A stretch of 64,000 bases of DNA from Pseudomonas sp. ERMR1:02 (GTDB lineage Bacteria; Pseudomonadota; Gammaproteobacteria; Pseudomonadales; Pseudomonadaceae): the NCBI RefSeq assembly GCF_002277815.1, contig NZ_NKJI01000017.1, positions 48,677 to 112,676 of the forward strand. The letters are read 5' to 3'. A program made the position numbers and the translations under genes. Positions 44,827-56,373 of the stretch are shown here, piece by piece (position 1 is the first letter of the stretch; each line of letters opens with the position of its first letter). The notes under the pieces are model-generated. The model did no database searches. It saw only the letters and a program-made list of their open reading frames with translations, and was not told the DNA's origin.

Positions 44827-45954
44827 CTATTGCACCTGTGTCTGCCCTTGAGAGCTGCCGGGACCAGCGATTGCGTGATGGTGTTCGGGCTCTTCGTTGC
44901 CGGCGGCCAAAGGGCTGACCGGCGGATGTTGGCGATCGGTTTCCTCCTGGAGAAAATCGATGATCGACTGTGCGGACTTCTCATCCATGCGTAGATTGGG
45001 CATCGAAATCCTGTCGAAGCGTTCGAACATCTCCACGGCGATCGGGTCTTTTTCCGCAAGCATGCGGTCCGGCTCACGGATCCAGCGGCTAAGCCACGCC
45101 GGATCGCGTTGCCGGGTCACGCCGATCAGGTCCGGGCCGATGCTGCGCAGGCCGATGCCCTGCCCGTCCAGTGGACCGAGGCTGTGACACGAAGCGCAAC
45201 GGGTGCGAAACAGTTCTTCGCCGTTGCTCGGCGGACGAATTTCGGGGGCATTGGCATAGCTTTCGCCAATGCTCGGCTGTTTCCAGTTTTGCAAGGTATT
45301 GGCCAGTTGATCGGCCAGAATCCACGGGTTCTCGAAGGGTGAGGCTTTCATCCAGCGACCGGTTTGCTGGTTGCCGACGATCAGGCTCAGGTTGTGGTCT
45401 TTGTTGCGGCCGTTGTCGACGCCTTCGATGAACAATCCGAGCTTCTGTCGCAACTCGGTGACATCGGCAAATTCCCCGGTGAGGAATTGCCAACCAGGCC
45501 CGACCTGGAACCGTTGCGAATAGGCCTTGAGCACCGCGGGGGTATCGCTCAAGGGATCGATGCTGATCGAGTAGAAAAAGATGTCCTTGCCGACCCGGTC
45601 GCCGAGCAATTTCTGCACCTGACGCAGGCGCGCGGTTTCCAGCGGGCAAGAGTCGCTGCAGGAGGTGAAGATGAAGTTGATCACCACCACCTTGCCCTTG
45701 ATCAGGTCATCGAAAAAATGCACCTGCTTGCCGTCCTGGTCGGTCAGCAGGGTATTGGGGAAATAGTCGCCACCCCACGGGGTGGCGGAGTCGGCTATAG
45801 CCGCTTGTGTAGGTGTGAGCGCAGGTTCGGGTGTGGGTACGGGTGCCGACGGTGCCTGATTGGCGACCAGCAGCCGGCTGGCCAGCAGGCAGGTCACCAA
45901 TACGAGCACCAGATGCATGCCCAAGGCTCTTGATCTCGGAGTATTCAACTTCAT
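44827..45954 (-). CDS. SCO1/SenC-cytochrome c fusion protein
   Basis: A 375-residue protein with an N-terminal signal anchor (10-32). The SCO1 domain has the copper ligands CSDSC (Cys99, Cys103) and His187 (KDHNLSLIV). A c-type cytochrome domain follows with heme motif CASCH (253-257) and likely Met ligand in ISMPNLRM. SCO1 proteins deliver copper to cuproenzymes; the heme domain could pass electrons. It starts 17 bases after the multicopper oxidase stop with GGAGG before the ATG, so the two are co-transcribed and it probably loads or serves that oxidase. Confidence 0.9.
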   Translation of the reverse strand: MKLNTPRSRALGMHLVLVLVTCLLASRLLVANQAPSAPVPTPEPALTPTQAAIADSATPWGGDYFPNTLLTDQDGKQVHFFDDLIKGKVVVINFIFTSCSDSCPLETARLRQVQKLLGDRVGKDIFFYSISIDPLSDTPAVLKAYSQRFQVGPGWQFLTGEFADVTELRQKLGLFIEGVDNGRNKDHNLSLIVGNQQTGRWMKASPFENPWILADQLANTLQNWKQPSIGESYANAPEIRPPSNGEELFRTRCASCHSLGPLDGQGIGLRSIGPDLIGVTRQRDPAWLSRWIREPDRMLAEKDPIAVEMFERFDRISMPNLRMDEKSAQSIIDFLQEETDRQHPPVSPLAAGNEEPEHHHAIAGPGSSQGQTQVQ

Positions 45955-45971
45955 GTCGACACCCTCCCGGT

Positions 45972-48770
<2,799 letters not shown>

Positions 48771-48811
48771 CACCTGCCGCCTTGTATGCGTGAAGGGGGT
48801 GATGGGGGTTT

Positions 48812-48827
48812 TGCAAATTCCTCGCCA
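48812..48827 (-). promoter_or_regulatory. Sigma-54 promoter of the multicopper oxidase operon
   Basis: On the minus strand TGGCGAGGAATTTGCA fits TGGCACG-N4-TTGCW with GG and GC exactly spaced. The predicted transcript starts near 48801, about 30 bases before the ATG at 48770. The regulator next door is a sigma-54 activator. Confidence 0.75.
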
Positions 48828-48925
48828 AATCTGTAACTGATTTGTACAAAAGTACTAATACCCGACAAAACAATGGCTTATCAACATCAATGTGCCATAA
48901 CCAGGGACAGCGACTGGGAATGACC

Positions 48926-48937
48926 CCCGCTAGCGGG
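48926..48937. promoter_or_regulatory. Candidate activator site CCCG-CTAG-CGGG
   Basis: A perfect 12-base palindrome about 105 bases upstream of the -24 element, a usual distance for an NtrC-type activator. It shares the CCCR-N4-YGGG form with the two sites at 50518-50557. Confidence 0.55.
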
Positions 48938-48955
48938 TAAAGTTCGCACCCAACT

Positions 48956-50404
48956 TCAGGGAACCAACTTAAACGACAGACGGACAGAAGTGCCCTCGCC
49001 TTCGCGGCTGTCGAGGGCCACGGCGCCGCTGAAACGCTCCATGATCCGCTTGACCAGGACCAGCCCGACACCGAGCCCGCCCTGCTTGGTGGTGAAAAAC
49101 GGCCGGAACGCCATTTTCCGTTGTTCTTCGGTCATGCCTTTGCCGGTATCGCTGACCACCACGCACACGCCACTGGAGTCGGTCGACTCCAGGATGATGG
49201 CCAGCGTCCCGCCTTCGTCCATCGCTTCCAGTGCATTGGCCAGCAAACTGTTGAGGATTTGCGTCAGCTGCACCTGCTGGCTCAGCACCAGGGGCGTCTC
49301 CTTGGGCTCGAACACCACGTCGACCCGGGCCTTGGCAATCTGTTGTTCGAAGGCCATGAGGCTGTCATAGAGCGACGCCACCAGATTGACCGCCTCGGCA
49401 TCGTCAGTGAGCGGCCGCAAGGATTGCAGCAACTCGCGTACCCACTTCGACATGCGATCGACCTGGCCGATGATGTCATTGATGTTCTTGTGCGCGGCGC
49501 CATTGTCGAACTCCAGCGCCAGTTCGGCGCTGGAGCGAATGGTCGCCAGGGGATTGCGCAGACTGTGGGCCACCGCCGATGACATCTCGCCCAAGGCGAC
49601 AAAGGTCTCGTTGGTAATCAGCTGCTTTTGCTGCGCCGCCAATAGAATCGCCGCACGGCGCACGATCCAGTACAACCCGAAGTAAATCAAACCGCCGCCC
49701 AGGGCCGTGGCCAGCCAGATCATCACCAGCCCGCGCTCCATACGACTGATCAGGTCCTTGGGTTCCTTGTAGATCTCGACCATCGCCGTGACGTTCTTGC
49801 CGTCGGCATCGAACAGGGGAATGTAGTTTTCAATGAAAATGTATTCCGGTGGCGTGACGAACTTTTGCTCCATGCGCGTCTTGTCCACATCGTGGTAACT
49901 GGCTGACACCGGTGCCTTATTGGCGAAGGCCTGATCGAGGTCCTCGTCGGCATGGATCGTGGTGCCCATCAACGCCGGATTGGTCGACCAGATCACCATG
50001 CGGTCGGGTGCATAAATGTTGGCAAGGATCACGTCCGGCAAGTGTTCGATGTGGTCGAGGAATTCGCCTCGGGCGTTGGCGAGGGCCAGCGGGTCGACGT
50101 CGGGAAAGTCCCGGTCTTTGCGCGGATCGAGCAATTCGCCCATGGTCAGCACGTTGGGCATCGCCACATGGCGCACCTCGGCGGAGGCGATCGCCTGAAT
50201 GAACTGCGACGTCAACAACGCATCGCGCTGCACGCTTTCGGTAATCACGAACCTGGTCGACACCGAACCCAACGCCACGGCCACGGTACCGATCACCGCC
50301 ATGCTGATGAGCGAAAACCAGCGCAGCAGATTGAACGGCTTTTTGCGCGTGCTCAGGCGAATAGCGCCCTTGTCGGACTCGAGTGTTTTTGCCAGCGTGG
50401 TCAT
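48956..50404 (-). CDS. Sensor histidine kinase (MnxS-like), second paralogue
   Basis: A 482-residue kinase with the same plan as the one at 43232: first helix after FNLLRWFSLISMAVIG, periplasmic sensor with TMGELLDPRKDRDFPDVD and HIEHLPDVILANIYAPDR, second helix near 230-250, His in SAVAHSLRNPLATI, and NSLLANALEAMDEGG, DTGKGM, GGLGVGLVLVKRI. Long identical stretches show gene duplication. It has no regulator of its own, so both kinases probably feed one response regulator. It starts divergently from the amyloid operon. Confidence 0.88.
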   Translation of the reverse strand: MTTLAKTLESDKGAIRLSTRKKPFNLLRWFSLISMAVIGTVAVALGSVSTRFVITESVQRDALLTSQFIQAIASAEVRHVAMPNVLTMGELLDPRKDRDFPDVDPLALANARGEFLDHIEHLPDVILANIYAPDRMVIWSTNPALMGTTIHADEDLDQAFANKAPVSASYHDVDKTRMEQKFVTPPEYIFIENYIPLFDADGKNVTAMVEIYKEPKDLISRMERGLVMIWLATALGGGLIYFGLYWIVRRAAILLAAQQKQLITNETFVALGEMSSAVAHSLRNPLATIRSSAELALEFDNGAAHKNINDIIGQVDRMSKWVRELLQSLRPLTDDAEAVNLVASLYDSLMAFEQQIAKARVDVVFEPKETPLVLSQQVQLTQILNSLLANALEAMDEGGTLAIILESTDSSGVCVVVSDTGKGMTEEQRKMAFRPFFTTKQGGLGVGLVLVKRIMERFSGAVALDSREGEGTSVRLSFKLVP

Positions 50405-50517
50405 GAACGTTCTGTCCCGGTTGCCCCTATAGGTTTATAGACCACTGCTGGCAGCTTGCCCGACTTCGGGTGACTTCCCACCCACCTTTCCCCGCCAGCC
50501 CCTTTATCCCCATCTAC

Positions 50518-50557
50518 CCCCAATCCTGGGGAAAGAGGCCCGTTCCCATTATTGGGG
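50518..50557 (+). promoter_or_regulatory. Two tandem activator-site candidates, CCCA-N4-TGGG
   Basis: CCCCA-ATCC-TGGGG (50518-50531) and TCCCA-TTAT-TGGGG (50544-50557) are dyads of the same design, centres about 26 bases apart, 65-105 bases upstream of the -24/-12 promoter. The spacing and symmetry fit binding of two dimers of an NtrC-type activator. Confidence 0.65.
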
Positions 50558-50620
50558 GACGGTTTCTCATTGTTTGGCGAACGCCTGTGTACCGGGCCTC
50601 TCACTGCCATTTCTGGCGGT

Positions 50621-50635
50621 TGGCATGGGAGTTGC
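50621..50635 (+). promoter_or_regulatory. Sigma-54 promoter of the amyloid operon
   Basis: TGGCATGGGAGTTGC matches TGGCAC-N5-TTGC with one mismatch and correct GG/GC spacing. The start of transcription would be near 50647, 48 bases before the first ATG. Confidence 0.75.
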
Positions 50636-50694
50636 CGAACACCTGCCCACTGACCCATATCCAAGGGAAAGGTACTTTAATAGAGGGAATACTA

Positions 50695-52041
50695 ATGCAC
50701 CCTTTACTGTCCAAGACCGCGATCGCATTGGCTGTGACCACTCTGGCCCAAGGCGTTGCCCAGGCAGCGCTGTTTGCTGTAGAACCCGGACCCTACTTGC
50801 CAGCTACCGGCGGCTTCGCTTCCTGGTATCAGGACACCCATGGCCGGACCCTTGACCTGTGCCTGTCAAAGGCTGTCAGTTCCAGGGTTGCCAGTGCTCC
50901 GGGCGCACCCACTTACATGTGCTCGCTGATACCGGCCCCCGGCATTTTCGACGATACAAAAGCACTGGCCTTCCCGAACAACTTTCCCGACGAAGCGTTC
51001 TGGTTCACCGCCGATGGCACCATCGTCGACGCCGCCCGGGGCGTCAACTTGTCCTACGGTTCGGCAATTGAGGCGGCCTTCAGTGGCGGTGATCCCGTGG
51101 AGGGCGACCAGATCAGCTTTGCCCGCATCCGCATTCGCGTCGACGTGCCCACCGCAGGCACCTACATCATTACCCACCCCTATGGTGTCGAAGCCTTCAC
51201 CGTCGATACCCCCGGACGACGGGCGATCAACATGACCCGGGACATCGGCATCGGCGCACCGAAAACCTACGATGGCGCGCTCAAAGGTGACGTCGGACCA
51301 TTCCTGCGCAGCGTTAACGGCCCCTACACAGAAACCAATCCGGACACCCACCTGGCCGAACAATTCATCGGCGACCCGAACATCAACGAAGCCGTCACCG
51401 GCAGTCCGTTCAACACCAACTTCATCCGCATCGAAGGGCCGGGCGGCCTGGACTTGCGCACGGCTGTTTTCGCAGTCTCCGGCAAGTTGTCCACCGTTGC
51501 CCGGCCGACACCAATGATCGCGCAACGCAGCACCTACTCGCGTAAAACCGGCAGCAGCGCCCCCGTAGCCCAGCAGGACGTGTTCGTCCTGGCCCCGCCA
51601 CCACCGGCCAAAGTGACCCTGGACAGCAACAATCCGGTGTTGAACCTGACCGAGGCCGACACCACCGGTAGCTGGTACGCCCAGTCCTCAACTAACCCGT
51701 CGTTGCCAAACGCTTTACGGGTGACCGCCGACAACCACTTGGCCATTCCCACCAGCACGCCGACCACCTTGTCCATGCCCCTGACTGATCTAGTGGTGAT
51801 CTCACGCGCGGAATACAACATGACCACCGGGCAAATCACCATCGAGGCCTCCTCCAGTGATGAGACATCGCCACCGGTACTGACTGCCACCTCTGGAACC
51901 GGTGTCGCCATCGGCACCCTCGCTGGCAGTGCCTTAGTGAAAACCTTGTCCACCGGAGTCACTCCGATTCCACCGGCCGAGGTTCGGGTGACGTCATCCA
52001 ATGGCGGCATCGATACCGAAAAAGTGGTCATCGTGCAATGA
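50695..52041 (+). CDS. Secreted protein of unknown function, first of two paralogues
   Basis: A 448-residue protein with a Sec signal peptide (ending VAQA). The first 300 residues share an unnamed domain with the next gene: WYQD, a Cys pair (LDLCLSK and TYMCSLIP), PGIFDDTKALAFPNNFPDEA, GDQISFARIRIRVDVPTAGT, THPYGVEAFTV and GPFLRSVNGPYTETNPDT. The rest is Thr/Ser/Pro-rich, beta-type and low in charge. No enzyme motif is seen. GAGGGAA precedes the ATG. First gene of the sigma-54-driven operon that also encodes curlin-repeat proteins, so it may be a matrix or fibre-associated protein. Confidence 0.8.
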   Translation: MHPLLSKTAIALAVTTLAQGVAQAALFAVEPGPYLPATGGFASWYQDTHGRTLDLCLSKAVSSRVASAPGAPTYMCSLIPAPGIFDDTKALAFPNNFPDEAFWFTADGTIVDAARGVNLSYGSAIEAAFSGGDPVEGDQISFARIRIRVDVPTAGTYIITHPYGVEAFTVDTPGRRAINMTRDIGIGAPKTYDGALKGDVGPFLRSVNGPYTETNPDTHLAEQFIGDPNINEAVTGSPFNTNFIRIEGPGGLDLRTAVFAVSGKLSTVARPTPMIAQRSTYSRKTGSSAPVAQQDVFVLAPPPPAKVTLDSNNPVLNLTEADTTGSWYAQSSTNPSLPNALRVTADNHLAIPTSTPTTLSMPLTDLVVISRAEYNMTTGQITIEASSSDETSPPVLTATSGTGVAIGTLAGSALVKTLSTGVTPIPPAEVRVTSSNGGIDTEKVVIVQ

Positions 52042-52076
52042 ACGCTCACATGCCCAGATCCTCATCAGGAGGCATC

Positions 52077-54323
52077 ATGAACAATTGTCCACGCCTGGCG
52101 CTCAACGCCCTGGGACTGACTCTATCGCTTTGCGGCAGTGCGTTCGCGCAACTGGCTGCCGTCGACACCGGACCCTACACCTTTGCCTCGGGTAAATTTC
52201 CGATCTGGTATCAGGACAAGAATCTGCTGTCCATGGAACTCTGCCAGTCCCGAGCCACCAGCTCGCGGGTGGCGGCTGCCACGCCACCCGCCTACATGTG
52301 CACCCTGCTGCCGGAACCGGGCATTTTTGACGACACCCTGCCGATGGTGTTCCCGGACAACTGGCCGCCGGAAGCCTTCTGGTTCCTCGCCGAGACCACC
52401 ATTGCCAACAACGCCGCCGGCTACGGAATGGACGCGTACGTGGCCGGGATAGAAGCGGCATTCGCCGGTGGAAATCCGCTCGATGGCGATCAAATCAGTT
52501 TTGCGCGGATTCGTATGCGGATAAACGTGCCCGTCGCCGGGACCTACACCATTACCCACCCTTATGGCGTGGAAACAGTGAACGTCACTACACCCGGTCG
52601 TCGTGCAATCAACATCACCAAAGACATCGGCATCGGTGCGTCGGGGAATTTCAGCGGGGCATTGAACGGTGCCATCGGGCCATTCCTGCGCAGCGTCAAC
52701 GGCCCCTACACCGAAGTGAACCCGGACACCGGCGCTATCGAAACCTTCGTCGGCGACCCGAACCTTACCGAACAAGTCACCGGCAGCCCAAACAACACCA
52801 ACTTTGTTCGCATCCAGGGTCCGGCCGGGACAATCCAGACCAACCTGTTCACACTGGCAGGCAAGGTCCTCGACAACCGTGCTCAAACACGTGTGGACCT
52901 GAGCCGTGCAACCTACCGGCGCACCACCTCGGGCACCGCCACCAACACCCAGGTCGAAGTCTTCGGCAAAGCGGACACCAGCTCGACCCTGTGCTTCCGC
53001 GAATCCATCGCCCTCGTGCCAGGCCCACCGCCTACGCCTTGCCTGACCAACATGGTGGGTGACGGCACCGGGTTGTTCTTCGCTCGGCGTCTGTTCAATG
53101 GCCCCGTGCCAGCGGTCGTGGTGCTCACCGCCACCAATCCGGCCGGTTCCACCCGCCCAACTTCCACGTCAAGCAAACTCACCGACCTGGTTAGAATCCA
53201 GACTGCTCGCTACAACTGGAGCAATCACAGCCTACTGATCGAAGCCACGTCCACGGATGAAGTGGTCGTGCCGGATATGGTCGCCCAGGGCTACGGACGC
53301 CTGACCAAATCCGGCACCCTGCAACGCCTGACGGTCGCCGATCTGCCGCAGCCACCGGCCACCGTCACCGTCAAATCCGCCGCCGGCGGTAGCGACGTCG
53401 AACCTGTGGTGGTGGTCGGTACCGCACCGAATACCGGTGAGAACCAGGCGCCGATCGCCCGCGCCGACAGCGGCAGCACCAGTTTCGGGGTACCAATCAC
53501 CCTCAACCTGCTGGCCAACGACAGCGATCCGGACGGCAACACACCACTGACCATCACCGCGCTGACCCAACCGGCCACCGGCCGGGGCACCGTGGCGCTG
53601 AACGGTACGACAGCGGTTGTCTACACCCCACCAGCGGTGGTCACCGTTCCGCTGACCACGACTTTCACCTACAAGGCTCAAGACGCCAAAGGGCTGGCCT
53701 CGGTTGCTCCGGCGACCGTGACCATCACCGTGGCGCCTAACCGGGCTCCAACGGCCGTCGCTGACAGTGTTACGACCCTGGGTGTGGCTATTCCGATCAG
53801 TGTGCTGGCCAACGACACCGATCCGGAAGGCAACCTGCCTCTGGCCGTCAACAGCTTCACTCAACCACCGGCAGGTCGCGGCACCGTCAGCAGTAACGGC
53901 ACCGTCCTGACCTACACCCCACCGGCCACGGTCACCACGGCCTTCACCACGACCTTCACCTACTTCGCCCGGGACAGCTTCGGTGCGGTGTCGGCGGCGC
54001 CGGCCACGGTCACGGTGCAAGTCTCGCCACGGCCTGCTGCGGAAACCTTCACGGTGACCACGGCGACGGTGTCGGCACGCTCCAACAACCGCTTCACCTG
54101 GGACTTTGCAGGGACCTCATCGGTGACCACCGGCAACACCATCACCATCCAGGTCACCACCCCTACCGGGCTGCAAACCCTGGGCACTACCACGGTGCCG
54201 GTGACCGGTCGCTGGAGGTTCACGGCGAACAACATCACCACGGTGATTCCGTCGGCGAACCCGACAGCCACCATCACCTCGTCCCAAGGCACCGTGCGCA
54301 CGGTGCAGGTGATCTCGAACTGA
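52077..54323 (+). CDS. Secreted paralogue with added Ig-like repeats
   Basis: A 748-residue protein with signal peptide (LCGSAFA). The N-terminal domain (to about 300) repeats that of the previous gene: FPIWYQDKN, PGIFDDTLPMVFPDNWPPEA, GDQISFARIRMRINVPVAGT and GPFLRSVNGPYTEVNPDT, with the same Cys pair and two further Cys near 310-330. From about 460 there are two tandem Ig-like adhesion repeats (NQAPIARADSGS...NLLANDSDPDGN and NRAPTAVADSVT...VLANDTDPEGN), then a beta-rich C-terminus. AGGAGG lies 6 bases before the chosen ATG; an ATG at 52038 overlapping the upstream stop is less likely. Probably a surface or matrix adhesin. Confidence 0.82.
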   Translation: MNNCPRLALNALGLTLSLCGSAFAQLAAVDTGPYTFASGKFPIWYQDKNLLSMELCQSRATSSRVAAATPPAYMCTLLPEPGIFDDTLPMVFPDNWPPEAFWFLAETTIANNAAGYGMDAYVAGIEAAFAGGNPLDGDQISFARIRMRINVPVAGTYTITHPYGVETVNVTTPGRRAINITKDIGIGASGNFSGALNGAIGPFLRSVNGPYTEVNPDTGAIETFVGDPNLTEQVTGSPNNTNFVRIQGPAGTIQTNLFTLAGKVLDNRAQTRVDLSRATYRRTTSGTATNTQVEVFGKADTSSTLCFRESIALVPGPPPTPCLTNMVGDGTGLFFARRLFNGPVPAVVVLTATNPAGSTRPTSTSSKLTDLVRIQTARYNWSNHSLLIEATSTDEVVVPDMVAQGYGRLTKSGTLQRLTVADLPQPPATVTVKSAAGGSDVEPVVVVGTAPNTGENQAPIARADSGSTSFGVPITLNLLANDSDPDGNTPLTITALTQPATGRGTVALNGTTAVVYTPPAVVTVPLTTTFTYKAQDAKGLASVAPATVTITVAPNRAPTAVADSVTTLGVAIPISVLANDTDPEGNLPLAVNSFTQPPAGRGTVSSNGTVLTYTPPATVTTAFTTTFTYFARDSFGAVSAAPATVTVQVSPRPAAETFTVTTATVSARSNNRFTWDFAGTSSVTTGNTITIQVTTPTGLQTLGTTTVPVTGRWRFTANNITTVIPSANPTATITSSQGTVRTVQVISN

Positions 54324-54329
54324 GCCCTC

Positions 54330-54358
54330 GCCCCATTCACTCGGTGAGTGAATGGGGC
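54330..54358 (+). promoter_or_regulatory. Intra-operon hairpin
   Basis: GCCCCATTCACTC (54330-54342) and its exact complement (54346-54358) form a 13-base stem with a 3-base loop and no T run. Lying between the large secreted protein and the curlin genes, it may stabilise or process the downstream mRNA. Confidence 0.6.
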
Positions 54359-54384
54359 AAGCCTCTTGCGAAAAGGAAGACGCC

Positions 54385-54846
54385 ATGAAAAAGCCGACCG
54401 CCGCCCTGCTCTGCGTGTTCCTGCTTTGCACCAGCGCAGGCGTGCGCGCCGACGATTTGATGGAAAACGATGACCTGGGCCCAGGTGGCGACCTCGGTGA
54501 GCTGCCACCCCCGGTGGGCCAGCACGCACTGATCGACCAGAACGGCCAGGCCAACATCGCGCTGGTGCAACAGAACGGCCAATCGCTGCTCGGCCAGATC
54601 GTGCAGTCGGGCAGCAATCAGGAAGCGTACATCCTGCAACAGGGCAGCGACCTGATGGCATTGATCAACCAGCAAGGTTCCGGCAACGCCGCGTCGATCA
54701 CCCAGACCGGCAGCCACAACCGCGCGCAGATATCCCAGAACGGCAACAACAACGACGCCAACATCGTTCAGGCTGGCACGGGACAGCAGAGTGCTGTGAC
54801 CCAGGCAGGAAATGGAATGAGCGTATCGGTCACTCAATATCGCTAA
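54385..54846 (+). CDS. Curlin-repeat protein, minor subunit or nucleator (CsgB-like)
   Basis: A 153-residue secreted protein; signal peptide to about residue 22, then an acidic linker (DDLMENDDLGPGGDLG). From about 50 there are five to six curlin repeats of the form Q-x-G-x2-N-x-A-x5-Q: DQNGQANIALVQQNGQ, QSGSNQEAYILQQGS, QQGSGNAASITQTGSHN, SQNGNNNDANIVQAGT. Such repeats stack as a cross-beta amyloid. The small size and position before the longer protein suggest a nucleator. AAGGAAG precedes the ATG. Confidence 0.85.
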   Translation: MKKPTAALLCVFLLCTSAGVRADDLMENDDLGPGGDLGELPPPVGQHALIDQNGQANIALVQQNGQSLLGQIVQSGSNQEAYILQQGSDLMALINQQGSGNAASITQTGSHNRAQISQNGNNNDANIVQAGTGQQSAVTQAGNGMSVSVTQYR

Positions 54847-54873
54847 AGCACTGCACTCCTTGGAGGTTTCATC

Positions 54874-56322
54874 ATGTTCAAACTGACGCCCCTTACCGCC
54901 GCCATCCTGGTTGTTGTCAGCATCCAGGCATTGGCCGATGACAGCGTATCCATTCAAAACCAGTCCGGTACCGCCAACATCGCCGATGTGAAGCAGAGCT
55001 ACGCACCGTACAGCACCGCCACCCAGCAGCAACTGGGCGAGGGCAACGACGCGGCCGCCGTGCAAGACACCGCCACCAGCACCATCACCCAGACCCAGAT
55101 CGGCAACTACAACGCCGGCTACGCCGAGCAACTGTCCGAAGACAACAGCACCATCACCCAAAACCAGATCGGCAGCTACAACACCAGCCACGCCAGCCAG
55201 TCCATTGGTGTCGGCTATGGCGAAGTCCTGCAGCAACAGGAAGGCAGCGGCAACTTCTCGTTCGTCTATCAGGACAGTCAGGACAGCACTTGGGGCAAGA
55301 CCTACCAGTACGGTAACGACAACAATGCCAACATCGAACAGATCCAGTTAGGTACGACCAACAACGCCGTGATCATCCAGTACGGTGACACCAACTACGC
55401 CACCGCCGAACAGATCGGCCAAATGAGCGGCCAGATCGACATCAACCAGTCCGGCACCAACAACTATGCCTACGGCGACCAGCGCTACAGCGAAGGTGGC
55501 AACCTGACCATCAACCAGTACGGCGATGGCAACGGCACCGAAGTCTGGCAAGACACCCAAGTCAACGCTCAGGCCACCATCAATCAGTACGGCGGCGCCA
55601 ACGAAACCATCGTCGATCAAAGCTTTGGCGAAAACAACGTGGCCAATGTGCTGCAAGTAGGCGACCTCAACGCCATCTACGCCGACCAGTTCCAGTCCCT
55701 CGCCTCCACCGTCACGCTCTATCAACAGGGCAACGGCAACGTGCACTTCACCTACCAGAGCGGCGACAGCCAGGTCATCAACGCCACCTCGGTGGGTAAC
55801 GACAACAAGGTCTATGCCAGCAACTGGAAAGGCCCGCAGCTGGGCGGCCAGTTCGGCTACAACCAACTCGCCACCGTCAACCAGAACGGCGACGGCAACG
55901 TCGCCAGCTTCAAACAAGATGGCGTCGGCCAAATCATGACCACCAACCAGACTGGCTACGGCAACAAAACCACGGTCAGCCAGGCTGATTCCTACAACGA
56001 GCTGTACTTCGACCAGAACGGCACCGACAACATCCTGATCTCCGACCAGCGCGGCACCACCAACCTGGCCCAGGGCACCACCAACGGCTACGGCAACAGC
56101 ACCGAGTACAACCAGGAAGGCACCGGAAACCAGGCTTACACCACGCAGCTGTATGGCGACGACAACATGATCACCGTCAAACAGGCTGACACCATGAACG
56201 TGGCCTACGTGACCCAGGGTGGTACTGGCAACATTGCCAGTGTTGACCAGAGTGGGATGACTCAGACGGCTAACATTCAACAGTTTGGTGACGCCAACCA
56301 GGCAACAGTGATGCAGCGATAA
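54874..56322 (+). CDS. Curlin-repeat amyloid protein, major subunit (CsgA-like, long)
   Basis: A 482-residue secreted protein, signal peptide ending ALA. Almost the entire mature chain is about twenty curlin-type repeats (NQSGTANIADV, TQIGNYNAGYAEQ, NQYGDGNGTEVWQ, NQNGDGNVASFKQDG, DQSGMTQTANIQQFGD), rich in Gln, Asn, Gly and Tyr, with no Cys in the repeats. It is over three times the length of E. coli CsgA, so each chain may form a long amyloid stack. GGAGG precedes the ATG. CsgE/F/G homologues are not in the window and must be elsewhere. A terminator follows. Confidence 0.88.
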   Translation: MFKLTPLTAAILVVVSIQALADDSVSIQNQSGTANIADVKQSYAPYSTATQQQLGEGNDAAAVQDTATSTITQTQIGNYNAGYAEQLSEDNSTITQNQIGSYNTSHASQSIGVGYGEVLQQQEGSGNFSFVYQDSQDSTWGKTYQYGNDNNANIEQIQLGTTNNAVIIQYGDTNYATAEQIGQMSGQIDINQSGTNNYAYGDQRYSEGGNLTINQYGDGNGTEVWQDTQVNAQATINQYGGANETIVDQSFGENNVANVLQVGDLNAIYADQFQSLASTVTLYQQGNGNVHFTYQSGDSQVINATSVGNDNKVYASNWKGPQLGGQFGYNQLATVNQNGDGNVASFKQDGVGQIMTTNQTGYGNKTTVSQADSYNELYFDQNGTDNILISDQRGTTNLAQGTTNGYGNSTEYNQEGTGNQAYTTQLYGDDNMITVKQADTMNVAYVTQGGTGNIASVDQSGMTQTANIQQFGDANQATVMQR

Positions 56323-56335
56323 TCGCGCGGCAGAG

Positions 56336-56373
56336 AAAAACCGCGGCTCTTGAGGGAGGGTCGCGGTTTTTTT
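56336..56373 (+). terminator. Rho-independent terminator of the amyloid operon
   Basis: AAAAACCGCG and CGCGGTTTTTTT form a stem with a T run, 14 bases after the stop of the long curlin gene. Confidence 0.9.
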
